Below the pieces are notes generated by a model. That model saw nothing but the letters and a program-made list of their open reading frames with translations. It ran no database searches and was not told where the DNA came from. A program made the translations under genes and the position numbers. A stretch of DNA of 64,000 bases from Tetradesmus obliquus (Eukaryota; Chlorophyta; Chlorophyceae; Sphaeropleales; Scenedesmaceae), in NCBI GenBank assembly GCA_030272155.1, contig CP126196.1, forward strand, positions 2,728,001-2,792,000, given 5' to 3'. Positions 10,375 to 22,764 of this stretch are shown here, piece by piece; the first letter of the stretch is position 1; each line of letters opens with the position of its first letter.

Positions 10375-12989
10375 ATGCAGAACGACGAAATCATCTGGCA
10401 GGTCATCAACCACCACCACTGCAGCTTCAAGTCGAAGACCAAGACGCAGAACTTCTGCAGGAACGAGCACAACGTCACAGGGCTGTGCAACCGCTCCTCC
10501 TGCCCGCTTGCCAACAGCAGATATGCCACCATTAAGGAAGAGGACGGCCGCTGCTACCTCTACATGAAGACAGTAGAGCGAGCACACACACCCAAGAACA
10601 TGTGGCAGAAAATTCGGCTCAAGCGCAACTATGCGCAGGCACTAGAGCAGCTAGATGAGCACCTGGCCTACTGGCCAAAGTTCTTGGTGCACAAGAACAA
10701 GCAGCGGCTGACCAAGATCACGCAGTACCTCATCCGCATGCGCAAGCTGGCACTCAAGTCGACGCCCAAGCTGGTGCCGATTGCAGCAAGGTGCGGTGCA
10801 GAAGGGAGCTGTTATGTTGCGGCTGCAAGGCGGCGTAGGGTTCAGCAGTGCATGGTGCCAACATGCTGCTGCTGCTCATGCATGGCAGAGTAGCTGCGGC
10901 AGCATTTCTTGTCAGGGCACAGATGTGGCTGTAGAGCAGCAAGGGGAAGAAGGGTAACACAAGTACATGCAGCAGCAGGCAGGCAGGCGCAGCAGCTGTA
11001 GCAGTGTGTGTCAGGAGCTGTGTGGGTGCGCATGGCCTGGGGTGCTGTGCAAGTTGCCAGCAGTAGTTGCCCGCTCCAGCAGCCTGCACGCATGCACAGC
11101 GGGGTCACGGAGCAGTTCTGCTGTCTGCTGACGCTGCAGTTGCATGCATCAGCCAAGGACCGCGCTATCACAGCTTGCTGACGTGTTTTCATAACCAACC
11201 AACGCTGCAAGACTGAGAAGCGCGAGCGCCGCCACAAGACCAAGACGCAGGTGGTGGCGTGTAATAGTCGTGCCCTTTGTCCTTTTGCTCACATTTCGCT
11301 GCGCTGTTCACTTCACATTTGACGCTGCAGGACTGAGAAGCGTGAGCGCCGCCGCGAGGCTAAGGCGCAGGTCGCGCTCACATCAACACGTTGCAGTTCT
11401 GTGTGCTGACATTTTGCTGTTCTGTGCGCCGCAGGACTGAGAAGCGTGAGCGCCGCCGCGAGGCCAAGGCTCAGGTTGCTGCGCGGCTGGACCAGGCCAT
11501 TGAGGCGGAGCTGCTCAAGCGGCTGCAGAGCGGCACCTACGGAGACATCTACAACTTCCCGCTCAAGACCTACGAGAAGGTGAGGACTGGCTAGCTGGAT
11601 AGCTAGAGCTAAGAGTGTGTGTTTGAAGCGTGCTTTGGGCCAAGCAGCTGTTGCAGCAACGTAGGGTCTTTCAGCAGCTGCTGATGTGTGCCAGGGGAAC
11701 CCTGCATTTATGTGTAATCGGTGGCTAGCTGTGGCCCTCAGACGATGTGATGCAGAACAACCACATCCTGCACTGCCTAGGCTTGCTTCACATGTAACTT
11801 ACATGCATCTGCACTGGTTCTGCTGCTGCTGCTGCATCAGGTGCTTGACCGCGAGGAGGTTGAGGACGATGAGCTGGATGCAGATGCTGATGCTGCCGAG
11901 GATGATGACATGGAGGCCTTCATTGAGGGGGATGAGGAGGAGGACGAGGAGGAAGAGGAGGTGAGGCGGTGTGGCTTGAATGTATTGACATTGTGTTTAT
12001 CAGTCGCATTGTCAGGTGACAACGGCTAGTAGTTGGCCAGGGTACCCAAGAGGTATGCATGCATTCTGGTAGCAGCATGTGTGTGTGGTCTTTGTCCTGT
12101 TCGTGCCACCTTTTCCAGCATGCGCCGCGTGCTTGTTGCGGCCCGTGGTCAAGAGGGTGGCAGATCACGCAAGTGCTGGCGGCCACGCTGCCTCGTGCGG
12201 GGCAGCAGATGGCCTTTGTGGCTGCTGCTGCTTGCCGCCAGCACCGCACATCTGCAGTCACGCTTTTCGTGTCAACTGCTGTCTTTCTGTTGTTTCTGTC
12301 AGTCAGTCACTGTCCTTTCAGCGGAACTCAGATTCAGGATGTTGCCTTTTCCCCGTTTTATCTTGCACATGCAGCAACCCACCTCGCAACCTTCTGCTTA
12401 ACAGGCCGCACTACCGCTGCGTTGCTGCTGTCACTGTCACATTCTACAGGTGGAGAATGCGGATGAGGATGACGTGCGCTGTCTCAACCCCACTGCTCAC
12501 AAGCTAGCTGCTGATGCTGTGTTTTTTTGCCGTCCCTGCTGCACATTGTGCTCTGGTGCCCTTCAGGTGGAGTATGTGGATGAGGATGACGTGCCGCTGT
12601 CAGAAGATGACATGGAGGACATCGCAGAGGAAGGAGAGTACAGCGGCGATGATGATGATGGCAGTGAAGGAGACAGCGAAGAAGATGATGAGCCCATGTC
12701 AGGCAGCGAAGGCGAGGAGCCAGGCAGCAGCAGCGGCGACGAGGACGAAGCAGCAGCAGCAGCTGGCAGCGATGACAGCGGCAACGAAGATGAAGACGTG
12801 GAAGGAGCAGCAGCAGCAGCCGGCGGCAGGCGGAGAGGCGGGCAGCAGCAGCAGCGGCCGGCGCGGCAGAAGCCGGGCAAGCAGCAGCCGCAGCAGAAGC
12901 TTGCGCGGCAGCGGCGCGGCAGGGGCGGGCAGCAGCTGGAGATTGAGTATGAGGAGGAGCAGGCGGCTCCTGTTGCACAGCGGCATTAG
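10375..12989 (+). CDS. MAK16: MAK16, 60S ribosome biogenesis factor
   Basis: Four exons: 10375-10790, 11435-11579, 11841-11960, 12567-12989 (367 aa). The N-terminus [19 protein letters not shown], the [20 protein letters not shown] cysteine cluster and [19 protein letters not shown] are hallmarks of MAK16, a nucleolar protein of early pre-60S particles. Exon 2 gives the basic [13 protein letters not shown] helix and the [17 protein letters not shown] block. The C-terminal half is the expected acidic Asp/Glu tail, here extended with Ala/Gln/Arg-rich low complexity ending in QRH. The start ATG lies in a good context (gccATGC). Introns 1 and 3 hold tandem exon-start copies. Confidence 0.93.
11211..11480 (+). 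repeat. Three tandem 5'-end copies of MAK16 exon 2
   Basis: ggactgagaagcgtgagcgc and its immediate 3' sequence occur at 11211, 11331 and 11435. Each of the first two runs to a GCGCAG|GT- or ACGCAG|GT-type junction that could serve as a donor. Only the third is the full exon. Confidence 0.88.
12451..12600 (+). repeat. 5'-end copy of MAK16 exon 4
   Basis: acag|gtggagaatgcggatgagga at about 12451 duplicates ttcag|gtggagtatgtggatgagga at 12567, 116 bp upstream of the complete exon. Confidence 0.85.
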
Positions 12990-13124
12990 GGTGGTCAGGA
13001 TTGCAGATGTTGAGGTTGAAGTGCAGCTGCTGGTGGTGCTGGTGCGGCTGGTGATGAAGTTGCTGGTGTCAGGGTGCGGCAGGTGTCAGCTGCAGTAGTA
13101 GCATCTGCTGATTGGATGAAGCCC

Positions 13125-13129
13125 TGTAA
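13125..13129 (+). terminator. Possible TGTAA poly(A) signal of MAK16
   Basis: TGTAA lies 136 bp after the stop codon, in cctgtaatgtg. It is the usual poly(A) signal of Chlorophyceae, but a five-base word is expected often by chance. Confidence 0.4.
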
Positions 13130-13920
13130 TGTGTTGTGTTGGGGTGGAGTCGTCATGTTGTCATGAACATGAACAATTCAGGCAGTCAGCCAGTGCTGTT
13201 GAGGGTTTATTGAGGTCCTCTCTGCAGATGGCGTCGCTGCATGCCAGGTGCAGCAATCTCGCTGGAGTACTCATTATGCTGCATTATACTTGAAATGATT
13301 GACCTGCTTGCACGTTGTACCAATTGAATACTGGAGTACCATGTGCTGTCTTGCAAGCAGTGGCCATTGGCGCTCGTACAGCAGCTGCTTTAAGCAGTTC
13401 TCTTGAAGAGTCTTATGCTGCTGCTTACTAGGGCACAGCTTGAAGGTGCAGCAGCTGCTGCAGCATCGGCTTCTGGTGGCTTCTGGTGAAGGTGCTGCAG
13501 CCAGTCATTGTGTTCACCAATGTTGCTCTGCCATGCATGGAGTATGCACAAGCATGATGGCATACTTGTTGACAGCACAGGAGAGCCTCAGAGCTTCGCG
13601 ATTTGCACACCAGGTACCTGGTGTGAGTACTGGTACTCACAGCCAGGTTGGTTGGTGTGGCTCAGCGCCATTGTGACCCTTAGTGCCGCAACGCAAGGTG
13701 CCAATGCATGCGTGGCATGTGGCAGGAGTGGCATTGGGTCCTGCATGCAGATCATCTGCAGCAGTGCTTGTGGATGCATGTGCATTACTGCCCGCTAGCG
13801 CTGCCCAGTTGGAGCCTGGCATGCCTGAACGCGCTCCAGAAATTGCAAGAGCGCCATGCAGACAATTACATGTGAATTCTGTAACAGGAACCAAGCACAT
13901 CGCCATCTTCTTCTGCTATG

Positions 13921-13940
13921 GTGTACATGTACATGTACAC
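13921..13940. repeat. Perfect 20-bp palindrome
   Basis: gtgtacatgtacatgtacac equals its own reverse complement. It lies in the convergent spacer, and no protein-binding role is evident. Confidence 0.85.
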
Positions 13941-14322
13941 GGCTTAAGTGGTAACATGATGATGAAGACTGCCCTTTCCAAGTTCTCTCTTGAAATTACC
14001 CCAAGGCAGCATGGCTGTATTGTCACAGTCAGCAACTGGCTGCAAAGTTGTGCAGTTACCATGCCTGAAACTGTCATTTTGCAAAGGATGCGAGGTCACC
14101 AATTGTGAGCAATCAGCAAAAACCTTGCCGTTTTGTGCATCTCTGCCGAGACGGTACACAACACCAACTAGCCGCAGCTGTGAAGAAAGCCAACAAACCA
14201 TGTGCAACTTTGATTTCTCTGTCTACTGCTTCGCAAAAGACCCGCCTAGAGCTGCCTAGTGCTCCTGTCAACCATTGGAATGCTCAGCCGGCATGCGCCA
14301 GCTGCAGCTGCTCTGTCATTGC

Positions 14323-16548
14323 CTACTGCTTGGCGCCGGCTGCATCTGCTGTCTCTGTTGCCATAGCTGCTGCTTTGCTGTTGTCTGCTGCTGCTGCTGC
14401 TGCCGCCGCCTTCTTGTACACCACCTCTGGGTGGCCTTGCTTCATCGCCTGCACACCAGCAGCAAGCAGGTGCGGCAATATGTTTGCAAGTTTTGCCCGT
14501 ACCATTGGGCAAAACCCGATGGAACGAGGAGGCAGCAGCTGCAGCTGTGGAAGGTGAAAGAGCAAACAGACCACTGGCGCTGGCATGCGCGTCCTCTGCT
14601 GCTAGATACGGCCTGTAGCAAGCACTGCAAAAAAAAGCGCAGCAGGGAGCTGCCGAATGGTGTACAGGGCTGCTCTGCGCATGCCTGGCATTACTTGTTG
14701 CCTCACCACGTAGCGAGCAGCGGTGAAGAGGTAGTCGCTGAGCCTGTTAAGGTACTTGCCCACCTGCAGCGGCAGCGGCAGCAGCAGCAGGCATCGCGTC
14801 GGGCGCAGTGCAACAACAGGGGGTGGTCTGTTTGAGCAACCAGCGATAATGCGACTGCCTTGCACATTGCCCGCTAGGAGAAGCTGCTGCTTGGCATCAT
14901 GCCGTTACAAACACGGTGCCAGCCACTGGCAAGCGCATGTAGCTGTGCAGTGCTGTGCCTGCAAGTACGGCCTTTTCCACGCTTCTGCATATGCAGGTCA
15001 ACAGCTACATCACCTGGGTAGAACAGCGTGTTACTACATGTGTTACATTGAGTGTTATAACACCTGTTGCAGGCTCACCTCCAAGTCCACCAGCTCTGCC
15101 CTCACCAGCGGCACCACGCTGCGCTCAGCACGCCGGCACACCTGCAGCACGCCGAGCACAGCATAGAGCAACGAACTGCAACGGAAGACGCAGATGAGGC
15201 AGAAGCTGCAGCAGCTGCTGGAAATAGGGACATGGTGCTCAAGTGCCACATAGGCTGCCCCAGCGCCAGCAAGACCATTGTGCTGCAAGGCAGGGTATCT
15301 GGCAGCGGCATTACATCGCGTATTGACTGCCTGCTGCCTGCAGAGCTTCAACCCATTTCAGGCTCCAGTACTGCAGCCGCCACTCACGGATCGCGCCATG
15401 TGCAGGTGTGCTGCGGCCTTGCCGCCTGATGGCAGGATGAAGTTCCGCAGCGCAGGCAGCTGATCGTCAAGGCCATCCAGCCAACCCTGCAGCATGCAAC
15501 ACATAGCAGCAGAGAACTGAGAATGATGAACAACCGTTGCCGGTGAAAGCCAAAACAATGAGATAGCCAAGGACAGCTGACTATGCTGCAGCTGCTGCTG
15601 CTTCATGTGTTTGTTGCTGAGCGTGTGTCGGCCCAGCACAGGCCAATGCCTGCGACGTCAGCGTGCGTGTGCTGCTGCTGCTGCTGTCCTGTTTGACAAG
15701 CTCACCTCCACCTCTGCTGTTGCACTGCTGGGAAAAGCCACGCGTGCCAGCTTTGACTGGCTTGATGAGTCAGCAGGGGTGGCTACTGCTGAGCCCACAT
15801 CAAGCAGGCGAGACTGGATCTCCTCCAACTGCAAAGCACAGGGGACAACAGTGAAGCAAGAGTACGCTGCTGGACAGCAAGGCTGTGCCTGGCGGAACCT
15901 GTGGTGGTGACGCTATGCTGCTGCATACACAAACCCTGCTTGTGGGCAATGCATGCTGCATGTTGTGTATGACAGCTGTGTCAAATTCTCAGGCCCACCG
16001 AGGCTGTCAATCTACTGGTTGCACTTGCACCACACCAGCATTGCATTCTGTGTGTGCAGCGTCTGAACGCAAAACTATTGGTTTGCTTGCACATGCCTCC
16101 CTGGCGCACCTGCTGTTGCAGCTTTGCCTCCTCTGTGCAGTACTCCCTGGCCACCCCTACTGCTGAGTTGAGTTCGTCCACGTCACCAAGCGCATGGAAC
16201 ATGTCATCATCCTTTGGCAGGCGCTGGCCATTGTACAGCGAGGCTGTGCCCTTGTCGCCTGTCTTTGTGTATATGCGGAACCTGCACGTGAACCAGCTTG
16301 TTCAGCTGCCGCTGTATTGCTGCAATAAATCGTGTTTGACTTTCTAAAGAGGCGTTTGCTTACTTGCTGCTCCCACTTGTCATGGCTCTGCTTGCTGTGC
16401 TGCCTGCTGCTGCTGCGCTGTCTGCTGCTGCTGTGCTTCCCGGGCCTTGGAGAGTGCTGCAGCTAATCCTCAAGCTAGCTAGCCGGGCTAGGCACCTATA
16501 GCTACTTCTACTAGTTTGGAACACTGAAGCGAGTCCTGGGCCGTACAT
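14323..16548 (-). CDS. MMAB: Cob(I)alamin adenosyltransferase, PduO/MMAB type, probably mitochondrial
   Basis: Seven exons, in gene order: 16548-16364, 16281-16110, 15828-15706, 15486-15388, 15141-15079, 14763-14707, 14448-14323 (274 aa; all phases agree). Exon 1 encodes an Arg/Ser/Ala-rich leader, as expected for mitochondrial import. Exon 2 gives the ATP-binding start RIYTKTGDKGTASLYNGQR followed by HALGDVDELNSAVG. Later blocks are ILPSGG, VCRRAERSVV and YLNRLSDYLFTAARYV, then AMKQGHPEVVYKK and an Ala-rich tail. PduO-type enzymes transfer the adenosyl group of ATP to cob(I)alamin, giving the cofactor of methylmalonyl-CoA mutase. I found no partial exon copies here, unlike most genes in the window. 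Confidence 0.93.
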
Positions 16549-17073
16549 GCACTACCACGACGGCGTGTTCATACGTGAGGTGATGCGTGGTGGTGATCAA
16601 CGTGCCTGAACACCTGCGGTTACATCATCTTCGAAGCAAGCTGCAACTCAAAGTTAAAGCGTTCACATCTAGCAGATTTGCTGAACACAGACAAGTGCTG
16701 ATCGACGAATATGTTCCAGGGTTCTGAAGCCACCCTGTTCAACCCAGCTGTCGCAAGCTCAGTCCAGAAATCCTTGCATCAGTGAAACGCGTTCACAGGC
16801 CTCAGACAAATCCCCTGCTACACGATTGGTGGTAAACGTTGGGCTTCGGACAATATTGAGCACCAGCAGTCTGCAGCAGGTGTTGCATCTGTTGTGCCAA
16901 CGCACCACAGGCTGTTGGCTCCATGGGGGCCGTAGCAGCACGATGGCTGCCAGCATGCTGAGGCGGGTGTGCAGGCACACCAACCGCTGCAGTCAGCGGC
17001 TGCCTACAGGCAGCTGTTCTACACATGCAGAAAGGTTGTGGAGTCACGACAGTGATCGATCCGCAGTGACTGT

Positions 17074-17122
17074 GCTCAGCACCTGGTGGTGCAGGCTGCA
17101 CCACCAGTGGCTGGTGCTGAGC
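17074..17122. repeat. Long near-perfect hairpin
   Basis: The left arm at 17074-17094 (gctcagcacctggtggtgca + g) pairs with the right arm at 17096-17122 except for a four-base insertion in the right arm. The loop is one base. Confidence 0.85.
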
Positions 17123-17184
17123 AAATCCCTGACCTAGGCGGCCATCTCCTGGCAGGCAGCGGACAATGGCTGCCGCCTTTGCTC

Positions 17185-17233
17185 AAACAATGAATCCATC
17201 AAAAATACTCAAACAATGAATCCATCAAAAACA
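17185..17233. repeat. Two-copy direct repeat of about 25 bp
   Basis: ctcaaacaatgaatccatca followed by aaaa occurs twice back to back, separated only by ta. Confidence 0.85.
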
Positions 17234-18048
17234 CATGGAAAGCAGGCAACATCAAGTTGATGGCCAGGCAGCTGCAGCTGGAGGGCAGGCCGGCATTGAG
17301 GACAAGCGACATCCCAGTGTACACAACCAGCCACAGGGTGCGACTGCCTCTATGCCACTGCAGCCGCTGCACGATAGTCAACTAGACGCCTTGGTAACCG
17401 CTGTCACGTAGCGCTGTAGTCTTGCAGTGAGCTTGGTCTTCCATAACTAACACTGCGACAGCACAGTGCAAGCACAAAGTAGCATCGTCAGTACACTGTA
17501 CTGTGACAGGCCTGTTGCCAACTGCACGTCATGCCAATATAATCAATTGACAAAGCAACATTCACCAACAGCAGACTGCTCGCACAGCTGTGCTGACAAG
17601 GCAGTTTGCCATGTAGTGGATGCAAGCAAGCAATCCAGCCTGTTCAATTACTGCCTCTTACCTCTTGTTCTCTTTGTCCTTCCACCACTGGCAAATGAAG
17701 GGCACACAACAATCTAGAGACCGAGCTCATTTGGACCGTACATGGGCTGTTTACGTCCGTCGGACGGATTGAAAAGATCCCGGAAGTATGGGGGCAGTAG
17801 TAGGTTCCACCAACCTGCAAGACATAGCCAGATGTAGCACTTTGAAAGTGCCGCTGCAGCAGTGCTGCCACCTTCAATAGAGCGCACAGCCGCCATGAGG
17901 CACAGCACACCAACAAGGTTGTGTTGCCAAGCCATGGGGCTCTGCTCCTCCAGGGAGGGCTCAGTCAGCACATGTGTTGCACAGAATGAAATGCTCCTGC
18001 CAATACTGCCCCCGTCCTTACTATGTGTCATGGGGTGCAGCACTGACA

Positions 18049-21000
18049 TCAGTGATGACGCTTAATGGATAACATGATGATGGCGTGGTGATCATGCTGC
18101 AGTACGCCGCTGCAGCAGCATTCTGTTGTGACATGCCACAGCCAGCCAGTCATGCGCACAGTCGGACCGTCTTGGCACTTGCCTGACCTCGCCTGGCTTG
18201 ACGAATCTGGAGGTTTGTCCAAGCTGTTGCCAAAGTACTTGAGCGGCAGGTTGGCAAAACCTGCTGGCAGGCGGCTAATGCTGCTACATCCTGACAAGCT
18301 GACGACCTGCAGCTGCTTCAGTTGTGTTATGGAGTCTGGCAGGGCCTGCAGGCTGCAGCAGCCTGACAGCCAAAGGACAGTCAGGCACTGCAGCTGCCCT
18401 AGTGAGTTTGGCAGGCTCTTCAAACGGCTGCATCCATCCAAAACGAGAGATTCCAGGGACTTCAGATCAGCTGTGGCGTCCGGCAGCTCTGTCAACTTGC
18501 TGCAGCCGGACAGCTTCAGCCACCTGAGATTCGTCAGGAGGCCAAGCTCATGCGGCAGCTGCTCCAGGCTAGCATCGGTCAGGTCCAGGTGCAGCAAGGC
18601 CGCGGCCGGTGCCCGAATAATGTTTGGTGGCAGCTCTGCGTATGGCCAACGCCGCAGCTGCAGCCATCTCAAGTCTGGCACTCTCATGCTGCCAAAGAGT
18701 TGCATGGAGTCTGCGCGTAGCTGCTCATAGGGCACGCACGACAGCTGCAGCCACCTGGACTGCGGCACCAACTGCACACAGTCATCGATGATAAAAACCT
18801 GCAGGAGATGCTGCTGCGTTTCAGATGACCAAGTGGCATCATGCCCATGCCGCGAACTCTGAGAAAGGGAGGCCATAATGTCACCAGCAGCTGCCACCTC
18901 CAGCCACTGCAGGTTGGTGCCCTGGGCCAGCACTGCTGCCAGGTCATCCACGCTGTGCACCCTCAGCACACGCAGCTGGCCGAGCAGCGGCAGGTTTTTG
19001 ATGCTGCAGCTGGCACCGGGGGCCATCAGGCCCACGCATTTTGCCTGTAACGAGCGCATAGAAAGGCAGGGGTGTAAGGTGCAAAAGCAGGATCATAAGT
19101 TGCATGGCATCATGTTGTGGTTCAGCAGTTTCTTGGTCCTGCAGTCACACAGCTGGCAGTAAATATCCATGTATTCAAATGCGCACCTTCAGTGCCGGTG
19201 ACAAGCTGATGCTTTGTGACTTGGGATCGAGCCTGAGGCAGGGGTTCTTTCCCTGCAGCCCAGTCATGCCTGCAGCCATCCTCAGCAGGAGATCATGCAG
19301 CACGACCTCCACCATTGCTTCTCTAGTGGTTGGGGATTTCCAGCCTATGTAACGCAGGGCTATCAAGCTACGGTCTTCAAGCGTGCGTAGCGTGTGCTCG
19401 CCAAACAAGCACTGCAGCTGAAGACGATTATCAAAGCGATGCCGTGAGTACATCCAGGCCAGGTTGAGCCAGGCTGTCTGCAGGTCCTGGGATAAGCAAT
19501 CCACGCTGAAGCTGAGTGCTTTCACAAGCTGGTCTTCTTTGCCAACACTGAAGGTGCCGTGGGAATTCAAGGGACCAATCAGAAGTGCAAGACTTGTAAG
19601 GTCGTCTTCTGCCAGCAGTGCGCGGTTCAGCAGCGTCAGTGCCAGAGGTAAGCCCTGGCAGAACTCCAGGGCTGTCGTCAGCTGTGTGTCATCCAGCGGC
19701 ACACGCCCAGCCAGAAGCACCTTTTTGGATGCCTCACGTTCGAGGCATCCCACATGATACTTGTCAGCTTTTAGCCGCAATCCCTGCGCTGCCTGGTTCC
19801 GGCTGGTGAACAGCACACGGCTCCTGCACGGCCAACAGCAGAAGAGCTCACATGTGAGCAGAGCAGCAGAGCCAGCAGCCTGTCCTACGCTGCATGCATG
19901 TAGTGTTTTGAGTGCCCTAGCAAAAATGAGAGAGACGGGTCAGTACATGTGGGTCCTGGCACCAAATATGCAAGCAAGAAATGCAATGTAACTATTCTAG
20001 GTGACAATGGCGCTGCGGTTGCGACATCAAGCTTGTGGGCTGAGCTGGTATGCAGGCATCACATGTTGTGACGTGGATTGTCGGTGACGTCTCTTGTAGC
20101 CAGTATCACATGTTAAATACTATGCAAGAAGAACAAGAAAACCCTGGCAGGCATCACTGCCAGAATCTAACAATCCTGCAGCAGTGCACAGCAAGGTGTT
20201 GAGAAGACCGTATGTTGCATATACCGCACAACACATGCACGATCTACAGCTACATGCACTTAAAGTAGCACACTCACCCATCTGCCAAGCAGTCCTGCAG
20301 GTTTGCAGGCAGCAGGTCTCCTATGCCGCTGTCACCTTCAGGCACGTTGTCAATGACCAGCAGCACAGGCGTGGGCACACTGTGATCCTCCATGATCCGG
20401 CGCAGCTCAAGCTCCACGTGCTCTGCCCCCACGTCCATTGACACAGGCATGGACTCGCTTTGCTTTGTGATAGCAGACAGCAGCCTTTTCTGCGCGCATA
20501 GCAGGGTGTCAACATCCGCTGAGTACTGTGTTTCAGTCTGCACCGAGACCATGTAAACACCGCCAGTGAAAGCGCCAGCAGTTTCCAGTTGATTTGCCAG
20601 CATGGTGGCCAGCGTTGATTTACCCACGCCACCCATGCCATGCAGCAGCAAGCCACGCACGCCACCCCTTGACAACAGCTGCAGCTGCAGCTTGCGCAGA
20701 ACCTCACCCCTGCCCTCTGCAACAGAGACAACAACACAAACAAACAGGAGCTTGATGAGCAGCAAAACCTATGTTGCAGCGGTTGCCAGCTGTGCTGCCA
20801 GCAGACAGCGGAAGCGGACATATATCCAACACCACGATGAAGGCAGTCCTGAACTCCCTACTGTATGCTGAATCTCTGCCAGAGCTGCAGGACCATTTAA
20901 GCCAGGGCTACAGCTGCAGCCTTTGGAATACATGCAAAGCTTGATGAGTCATTGATCCTGGCTCCATCAGCCCTGTAGGCTGGTACCAACTAACCTTTGC

Positions 21001-21753
21001 CCTTCAGCTGAGGCACTGCCCTGTAATTGCTGCTTTTTCAATGCATCAGCTGCACGTGGCTGCGAAGCATCAAGAGCCAATTGACTCTGATACCATCAGC
21101 GCAGTAGATGAGCAGCAACTGACCTTTGCCCTTCAGCGGAGGCACTGCCCTGTACTGGACCAGCAGCCTGCTCAACAGCAGGCGACTGTCTGCCAGCAGA
21201 GCCCCCAACTTTACATTCAGCGCGTCTGCCTTGCCCGCAAGTGCCAGCTGCTGGACAGTGATCAGCTGTAGCCGCAGCTCATGCAGGACTGCAGCCTGGC
21301 TGACAAGCGCGTCTTTGTGCTCATGTGCCAGCGCAAACCTGCAGGAACGGCAGTGGCGGCAGGTAGCAGTGGTGGCGTAGCAGTGGGTGAAATGAAGTAA
21401 AGTGAGTTAGTAACTAATGCACTGTAATCAAGACTGCTGCATCACCTCTAAGGCATTGGTGTTCATTGTTGCCAGATGAACACAGCTGATGCTGCACGCT
21501 TGCAATGGCTACAACTTGGCTGCATGCATGCGCGGACGCACGGAGGCTCACACGAACGCATGCACGCATGCACGCACGTCCGCACAGCATGGATGTAATC
21601 AGTGCGAAAGTCACAACCGCCTTAAGGGTGCCACCAGTGGCAGCTGGTAGCATGTGACATGGAGTGCCCCGCACCTCACGAGCGGCCCTTTCTTGTTAAA
21701 AACCACACACTGTGCAGCAGCCTCTGAGACAAGCTGCAGCCAGCGCTGCAATC

Positions 21754-21794
<41 letters not shown>

Positions 21795-22702
21795 AGCAGC
21801 AGCGCTTGTGGCGTGATGCCAGGCCACGCCTGGTTGAGGTCAAACAGCAGGTCCCTGCACGACCACAGCAGATCCAGCGCCTCCTGCGGTACCTCTTGGC
21901 ATGTTGACCACTGCTTGATGGCGTACCCAAACAGGGCAAACACGGGTCCGATGTATGACAGGGAGCTGCCTGCGCTGAGCAAGGCGCTTGCCGATCCGCC
22001 CAATGCCTGCCATGCGTCAGGACTCAGGAGTGCGCCATCCTTCACCTGCGAGGCATCAATACGAAGACAGACACAGAAAAAAAAGGGCCAGGAAAGGAGC
22101 AGCACCAGCAGCAGCAGCAATGGTAGCAGCACAGCAGCAATGGCAGCAGAAAGCATCAGCGCAACAAGTTATGAGCCCAAGTGTCACATGCTGTTGTACA
22201 CTGTTACGGCATCATAGCCCTGGTTTCAAACAGAAATTGCATGGTGTACTCGCTGACACCTGCCACGTGACGTGGTGCACTGCTGTGGCACATGTGCTGT
22301 ACTTGTCACTATTGCTTATTGCCTATAACAAAAGCCTGCTGCAAGCGCGGGCACAAGTGTCACTCACGTCCCATATGGCACCCTTCAGTGCTGATGCCAC
22401 TGCAGCCAGGTTGTCAACGTGAGGCTGCACTGCTTGCACTGAGCTCTGCGCTGCACTCGCGATGCTGCTGCGTGGCTTAATTGCAGCCTGAAAAGCCTGG
22501 TCAACCAGTTCCAGCACATCCTGAGGCACTGGGCAAGTTGCTGTTGAGTCACTGCTGCTGCTGCTGCTGCTGGCATTGTCGACTAGCTTCTGCAGCTTCT
22601 CTACCAGCTGGTCATGCACTGCAGGCGCCTGCTGCTGCTGCTGCTGCTGTTGCTGTGGAGGTGCCTGCTGCTGCTGCTGCTGCTGCTGTTGCTGTGGAGG
22701 TG

Positions 22703-22764
<62 letters not shown>

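Larger units (their letters stand above)
12990..14322. other. Convergent intergenic region between MAK16 and the cobalamin adenosyltransferase gene
   Basis: No gene was recognised. It contains a hairpin (gtgagtac-tg-gtactcac at 13623-13640) and a perfect 20-bp palindrome at 13921-13940 built from gtacat units. Confidence 0.5.
16549..18048. other. Intergenic region with hairpin and short tandem repeat
   Basis: No gene was recognised. It holds the upstream region of the adenosyltransferase gene (minus strand), a long hairpin at 17074-17122, a two-copy direct repeat at 17185-17233 and the 3' side of the NB-ARC/LRR gene. Confidence 0.5.

Noticed and set aside
18128-18730. Plus-strand frame opposite the LRR exon
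   Set aside because: It is antisense to a clear LRR coding exon and lacks recognisable motifs.
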